Below are positions 58,428 through 64,000 of a stretch of 64,000 nt of DNA, piece after piece. The DNA lies in the NCBI GenBank assembly GCA_035771175.1, contig CM069593.1:862461-926460 (forward strand), in the 5' to 3' direction. Position 1 is the first letter of the stretch. The number at the start of each line of letters is the position of its first letter. Made by a program: the position numbers and the translations under genes. Source of the stretch: Paratinospora sagittata. Lineage: Eukaryota > Streptophyta > Magnoliopsida > Ranunculales > Menispermaceae. The notes under the pieces were generated by a model. That model saw nothing but the letters and a program-made list of their open reading frames with translations, was not told the origin of the DNA and ran no database searches.

Positions 58428-59985
58428 TGGTTCAGTGTAAGCAGCTGATTTCCTTATTTCCCTTCATTGAGTTTACTTTTTTTGATAGAAAATCACTGAG
58501 TTTACTTTGTTGAAAGAGGAGCAATGCTTCCCATGTATTATGGCACCATCCTAGCAGTGTTAGAAAATTACAAATTAGTACCCAATTTAAAAATAAAAAA
58601 TAAAAAAAATCCATGTGTCTTTCAATTGCTCTAATCATAACAACAGGAAAGAAAAGGTTGTCAATCTGGTGATACCGACTCCTACATAGGGTATGATGAT
58701 TTGAATTTCAATTCTTATACCAAAGACATTTATATAGAACCTTGTTTGCTATAGCTCTTGCTTATATCTTATAGCTATTCTGAAAGCAATTATGAAATAG
58801 TTGCTTATGGAGAAGCTCATAATGACTTGTTTGGTAAATTCTCTCTCTCGCTCTCAACTAGCCCTTTTCTCAACTACATGGGGTTGGCTATTTGTTTGGT
58901 GAATTATTATTATTTTTTTTTGTTATAACAAGAAGTGTTTGGTAAAGTACTTTAAAAGTGTTTTGTTTACCTTCAAACGACATTTTTATCTTTTCTATCA
59001 CTAATAAATACTTAAACACGATAATTTGAAGAAGGGCATTCTAGTAAATTACATCTTCTAAGCAGAAGCTAAAAAAAAGCAGGTAAGAACCAGCTTCTTA
59101 AAAAATGGTTCTTTAAGCCTATTTTTAAGCAAGACCTATATAAAAATAGCTTCTGTTCAAAAAGTAAGTCAAAACCATTTTTCATTGCCCAAAGAAGTAG
59201 GTGTTACCGGGGTGACACTCTCCATTGTCTCCATTCTAGTGCTTTAATTTATGTACATGAGGCTAATTATGTAAAAAGGAAAGCTACAAAATGGTTTACC
59301 TGGAGAATAACAAAGAAGCAACAGAAAAGTGGAAGAAGAAGAAGACAAAACAGAATAAAGGGGAAGACAGGAATGAATGCAGCAAACAATATAAATTAAA
59401 AAAACCCAAAGAAGAAATAAACTTAAAAAAAAAGCGCTGAAAAAAGCTGCAAGTTATTGTCTCCAAGTTGAAGCAAAAATGAAAAAGAGAAAGAAGAGGC
59501 GAAGAAAAAGAGGAAATCAGTAGTTCTCTTGAGAGTGGCGCTCCCTTTGGTGTTATTTTTTCCTCTCGTCCTCTCATTGTCATTGATTGGAAGCCCTAGT
59601 TGCAACTGGTAACAAGTCTAGTGGTTGAAAGCAGTAATGAGTTAATAGTCTCAAGCATTTTAATCTGCTTGGACATGGCTTGTTTGCATATTTATTTATC
59701 TGCTGGTGGATGATAACCCATTAAATCTTAACTTGAAATCCTACGTTACTAATTTACTACTGCATCCATTACATTATACATCTTTTCACTGTTTTATTTA
59801 TTTATATATTCATGTTACTGTATGTTTTCTTGTTCATCATTTTTGTTTCTTTTCTCTCTTTTATTCTTTACAAATTTCAAAATCAATATCTTTATCCTTT
59901 TGTAGGTTGGCCTCAAGATAGATCTCCATGAAAAGGCCAATGGATTTGTACTAATCCCAGCCAGTAAGTTATTTGGGGGAGGTCA
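58428..59985 (+). other. CCR4 downstream region with a possible 3'-UTR intron
   Basis: A donor, CAGT|GTAAGC, lies just after the stop (about 58438) and an acceptor, TTTTGTAG, at 59905 is followed by exon-like sequence (TTGGCCTCAAGATAGATCTC). A 3'-UTR intron is possible but unproven. The interval also holds a LINE tail (58827-58905), hAT-like AAGCTTCTG/CAGAAGCT debris near 58815-59160, and purine-rich sequence at 59280-59520. No protein gene is supported. Confidence 0.3.
58827..58905. mobile_element. 5'-truncated LINE tail with 14-bp TSD
   Basis: CTCAACTAGCCCTTTTCTCA then ACTACATGGGGTTGGCTA is the reverse complement of the RTE-type LINE end. It is flanked by TTGTTTGGTAAATT (58827-58840) and TTGTTTGGTGAATT (58892-58905), a 14-bp target duplication with one mismatch. 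Confidence 0.75.
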
Positions 59986-61673
59986 CGCTCCTGTCCACTA
60001 GCAGTTGTTTACTATTGTGGTCTCTATCATGATCTATTTGTATTATGCGACGTTTATGTCAATATGAAATTCCTTCTATATCCACCGCATATAAAATGCT
60101 TGTCCGGTAGCGTCACTTATTTCACAATAATTAGTTTCCCTAGAAGATGAATTTTCTATTTAGTTATCAACTAGTTTTCTTTTTTGACATATAGACATGG
60201 TGTAGTGTTTGTCCATGGTACAACGTCCGCAGTTTCAACTTCCACTTGAATCACCATGTGCTATCAGAGTATGGTGCCATCACTAGTGACCAAAAATTGC
60301 TCATAAGGCACTGATCTTGAACCAAGTTGGTCTAGGCCATTAAGGAATAACGTTTAATGACAGGATTTTTGTCACGGTTAACATTGTGGAAAAACCTGCT
60401 AAAGTTTTTTCAGTGACCAAAAGCGTCACTTCATTATTCTCTATTTGATTATGCTCGTGGATCTGGACTTTTAGTTTTTTTTTTTTTTTTTCAGTAGCTA
60501 GTACGTGTCTTAGCTGAGTTGGGTGGTATTGGACTTCCATATCATGTCTGATGAAAGTTCAGAATCTAAGGATTGAACTGCAATTGAGGTGGGAAACCTC
60601 TGGAGATCATGAGTTTATCTGCAACTGTTGTTCTGTGCATGAAATTAATTGGGTTTAATCCGTCATTTCTGATTCAGAAGAGCTTGTCCATTTAAGAAAT
60701 CCAATTCTATTTTTGGAAAGCTATCTCCATTTATTAATCAATGTTATTCCATATTACTGTTTATAATCATGTTAACGTCCAAAGCCAATGCTAGGTTGGT
60801 GCAATTTTAGGTCAACACACGGAGAGGGGATACAACTGAGCGACACATCTTTAACTGCATGTGCGCTTCCATCCCTGGAGTTTGAAGTCTTCAAAGTGGG
60901 GCTATTAGGTAAAGAGGTGGGTACTGACTGACATTGTGAGAGATTAGTTGTTGCTTTCACGTGCTGCACATGTTTGTTTGTTTACTTAATATTTGCCTAT
61001 TTAATGCCCAACCTCTTGCATTTATGCACTTTCTGGCATCGTCACCCTTGTCTTTGTGTAGCCTAATCAATGTTTAGAATCATGGTACCGCTTTTAGGCT
61101 GTCTACCAGGTAAGTCTAAATATTTGCACACCTTCTTTCTCTGCCCTTATAGGTTTTGTCATTCTTGTTCATTATTACAAGAAAGAAGAGCATTTTTATA
61201 TCCTGCCCATTTCCCTTTTTCTATGATCAAGACATGCATTGTTATAGGAGAGCACTTGATTTTGTGGAGACCTTTTTTTGGTTGAATTGCTTCTTCCTTT
61301 TTTCTTTCTTTTTTCTTTTTGTTTTCAGTTAGCTTCTTTATTTTCTATTCTTATTTGTACCCTATTTTTATTTTTTATTTTTTATTTTTTGCTATTAAGT
61401 GAAATCTGATCCATATTCTTCTGTCATTTTTCGGATTCTTACGGTTGCTTGTGCATGCCTTTCTCGCTTAAATTAAGAAAGTAGCTCTCAAATAAATAAA
61501 TGTTCTCACTAGCTCTAAACCCCTTGAATGACTTATAGGTTAGAGGCAGAATTATATAGTAAACGTGCCGCACTTTGCTAGATGACTTCATGGCACATTT
61601 ACATAAATGAACCCATGAGAAGCAAGTAGTGTACTAGTATGTGCCGCAGAAGAAGACCAAATAACACATGCCT
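59986..61673. other. Intergenic, no gene recognised
   Basis: Mixed AT-rich sequence with several T-runs. Short frames on both strands (for example minus 60969-60772) show no domain. I see no RNA gene or repeat with clear ends. Confidence 0.45.
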
Positions 61674-61929
61674 TGTTTGGTAGTTTTTATTTTTTTTATT
61701 TTTTTAACAACTTTACAGACTTCCACAGGGAGTTAAGGGAGGCCATAGAGCCTCACTAACAACTCTCATAATATACTTTAAGCACCAAGGCCTATCAAAC
61801 AAAGGGCACCGGGGGCCAAACCAAAGATAACCCATTTTTATTGTCTCTAGTGGAATTTGATCCTGCCCACTAGTGCGGGTGAGTAGGGAGGTTACCACCC
61901 AAGCCAAGTAGTGTTGAGCTGTTTAGTAG
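61674..61929 (-). mobile_element. tRNA-derived SINE with A-rich tail and TSD
   Basis: Read on the minus strand, the element begins near 61919 with GGCTTGGGTGGTAACCTCCC, an A-box-like stretch, then GCAGGATCAAATTCC, a B-box-like stretch. It continues for about 235 bp and ends in an A-rich tail (AAAAAAATAAAAAAAATAAA). TGTTTGGTAG at 61674-61683 and TGTTTAGTAG at 61920-61929 flank it as a 10-bp target duplication with one mismatch. Pol III boxes near the head plus a tail and TSD fit a plant SINE. Confidence 0.7.
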
Positions 61930-63490
61930 AATTAAGTTTAGTAAAGGGCAGGTGTTGGACTCCAAATAGGTGATCAACCAAGTCTGCTCTAGGAATGTTA
62001 AGGTTTAGTGCAGTTTCTAGTACCCTAATTTTTCATATCACAGTAAATGAGAGTCAGTGGCTCAGCTGGCAAATGTAGTGCAGTTGAGTAGGATCACCGA
62101 AACGGCGTAGCTGCCACTGATTACACCACTTAAATGCATTGAATTGTCAATCCAATATTTGATTGAAACAGGTTTGGAATAACGTGAGAAAGCCGGCTCT
62201 GCATGGGTCTAGCTCTATTGGGTTTGGTTGAAATTTCTTAATTAAACTGGGTTGATATTTTGTTATGATCCAAATGAACTTAACGCATGAACACCCTAAT
62301 AATAGAAATGACTTCACGGTTGGCACATTTGTGTGTGCGCGCGCGCATAATTGGTTTAACCAAACTTTTCATCGTCTTTTCAACTTGTAAATTTCATTAA
62401 GACGTTAAAAGAATGCATCTCAATAATTTAAGAAATTTAGTTTCACGGAGCTGCAAATATTTTCTGAAATTTTCTTTCAATTTTTTTCAAAATTCTTTTT
62501 AAGGTGATTGGATAAAATAATTAGGATTGGACCGACCCTAAAACGTGTTAGGTGCTCGTTGGTTGGGCATGAATATATTATCCATACGCATCTATGAATA
62601 AACTACGGCGTGATAATTGACATATTATATTTTTGGCTGTATATATATATATAGGCTTGAGTTTTCCATATGAAGTCCCTCAAAAAAGCCTAAAGCATTT
62701 CTTTTTTTCTTTTTTTTTGGTTATCAATTTTTTGGCACCCCAGTAGTGTTCTTCTTTCTTTTGGGTAAGACTAATCTTCTAGCTAGGTTCGGGAGTTTGA
62801 AGAGTAAAGGCTTTTCTTTCTAACCAAAGATTTGTTAAGGGGGAGCTTGAACCCGTGTAGCAAGTCCTTCAACTTTCCTTGGGGTCAATTTCATGGCCAC
62901 CGAACTAATATTTGGTTAGTTTTAAAGTGTGATGGAAGCACATTTCTCATAATGATGACACTGATATTCATTAAATCAAAATGGACCATGAATTACGCCG
63001 CCGTAGGCATACATACATAAATAATAATAGTATGGTAGCCAGCCCATTAAATGTGCCCTCACAACCATTACGAAATTTATTGTAATTAAATAAGGACAAC
63101 TTCCCCATTCACGCCATATATCTACCTATGGTACGTATAATGTTGATATTTCATATGAGTGGTATCTTTCAAAATTTTATTTTATCTATCTATATTTTAG
63201 AGAGTTTGTTATTAGGGGTATTATGTAATTTGACATTTAATTGGTCTATAATTCCTTGATATGGCAAAAATTATATCCACAAGACATGTGGTCTCTATAG
63301 AGCCATCTGTCAAGTTTGAACGACCAACCTATATTTATTGTAACTGTACTAGTTACTACTATCCACTTTCCTCAGTATATTACTCCTCATTATACTACTT
63401 ATCAAATTGTAAAAAACCCATAAGCTTTCTCTTCTCTTAGCACAGCTGTGCAGCTTCTTCATCATTCTGTGATATATCTTTGTGCCGGCC
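61930..63490. other. Intergenic, with LTPG promoter at its end
   Basis: AT-rich sequence with a short alternating GT/GC tract (62332-62348). A TATATTTATT motif near 63331 is a candidate TATA box for the lipid transfer gene, whose leader would run to 63490. No other gene is visible. Confidence 0.45.
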
Positions 63491-63842
63491 ATGGCAGTGC
63501 AGCTCTCATATTATAGCATGAGTAGTACTATTCTGAAACTTGTGGTATTGTTGATTATGTTTGTTGGGTTTGTGAAGGCAGATATAACTGAAGATAGAAA
63601 GGAATGCACAAACCAGTTGGTTGGGCTTGCAACATGCTTGCCTTATGTTGGTGGAACAGCCAAGGCACCAACTCCTGACTGCTGCAAAGGTTTGGAACAA
63701 GTGCTTTCTAGTAGTAAGAAGTGCCTTTGCACCCTTATTAAGGATAGAAATGATCCTAGCCTTGGCATCAAGCTCAATTCTACTCTTGCTTTGAACCTCC
63801 CCTCCCTTTGCAAATCTTCTGTCGCTCTTACTGACTGCCCTG
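63491..63842 (+). CDS. LTPG-type lipid transfer protein, first exon (partial gene)
   Basis: ATG at 63491 opens a 117-residue exon with a hydrophobic signal peptide (about 1-30) and a complete eight-cysteine motif: E-C-T, A-T-C, D-C-C, K-C-L-C, S-L-C and D-C-P. These four disulfides make the lipid-binding cavity of non-specific lipid transfer proteins. The wording [17 protein letters not shown] and [10 protein letters not shown] is typical of GPI-anchored LTPGs exported to the cell surface for cutin/wax or defence lipids. The coding exon ends at CCTG|GTACGT (63842, phase 1). Reading through gives an artificial stop at 63865, so the following exon(s), with the Ser/Pro-rich linker and GPI signal, should lie beyond the window. 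The frame upstream of the ATG begins only with GTG. Confidence 0.9.
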
Positions 63843-64000
63843 GTACGTATACATACAACAGATAATTAAGAAAGATGTATCTAATTGTAATATGATGGTA
63901 GATTTAGCCTTTACAGAATGAAGTAGAGGTAAGGTAAACATAGAGTTGGTGATAAAGATGTGGTTTTGAAATTCAAAGATTTTAGGTTTAACTTTTGTCG

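Noticed and set aside
62050..62110. A second tRNA-like or SINE head (GTGGCTCAGCTGG)
   Set aside because: The A-box-like phrase is present but no convincing B box, tail or TSD follows.
63482..63490. Three-residue N-terminal extension of the lipid transfer protein
   Set aside because: It depends on a GTG start; the ATG at 63491 is preferred in a plant gene.
63843..63865. Stop codon at 63863-63865 as the true end of the lipid transfer protein
   Set aside because: A strong donor (G|GTACGT) follows the eighth cysteine and LTPG genes continue into further exons, so this stop is intronic.
1..64000. CRISPR arrays, operons, bacterial elements or a toxin-antitoxin system
   Set aside because: Nothing of the kind is present; all genes are plant nuclear genes with spliceosomal introns.

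Overview
This is nuclear DNA from a flowering plant, almost certainly a eudicot. The genes are split by GT-AG introns with AT-rich interiors, the proteins are plant families (dirigent, plant-type HUB2, CCR4 with an N-terminal MYND-like finger, plant PIG-V, LTPG-type lipid transfer protein), and much of the sequence between and inside genes is retrotransposon and MITE debris. I cannot fix the species from sequence alone.

Layout. 0.5-6.5 kb: a decayed minus-strand L1-type LINE carrying a 688-bp foldback element with a 5-bp target duplication. 6.7-9.2 kb: small inverted-repeat elements around an intronless dirigent gene (minus, 8146-8715). 10.4-18.1 kb: a probable solo LTR split by a structurally complete but coding-dead Ty1/copia element of the Tork/Tnt1 type (11813-17401; 635-bp LTRs, TSD ATTTC, PBS, PPT). 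18.6-33.2 kb: HUB2-like histone H2B ubiquitin ligase (plus, 19 coding exons, 878 aa), its introns enlarged by a 1.1-kb foldback element, an LTR-like block and a LINE tail. 36.5-38.6 kb: a small conserved gene of four coding exons, probably for a plastid protein (plus, 245 aa). 39.4-44.6 kb: an SF1-like KH-domain, proline-rich protein (minus, 924 aa). 45.4-48.9 kb: PIG-V, GPI mannosyltransferase 2 (minus, 511 aa). 51.2-58.4 kb: CCR4-type deadenylase (plus, 607 aa). 63.5 kb to the edge: first exon of an LTPG-like lipid transfer protein.

The genes are independent housekeeping or defence genes, not an operon or cluster. Themes recur: chromatin and RNA metabolism (HUB2, KH protein, CCR4), the GPI pathway (PIG-V makes the anchor, and LTPGs are typical GPI-anchored cargo) and wall or defence chemistry (dirigent, LTPG). 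Exon models were built by hand from splice signals and reading-frame continuity. Every internal junction of the four complete multi-exon genes keeps phase.

I found no convincing new biological system. The most unusual items are the foldback element with LTR-like TG...CA ends, a 5-bp TSD and a tRNA-like core (3346-4033); a second foldback whose arms look like inverted LTRs (20205-21323); two genes whose upstream ORFs end on or just past the main start codon (HUB2, CCR4); and a copia element whose three in-frame stops all look like single C-to-T changes.
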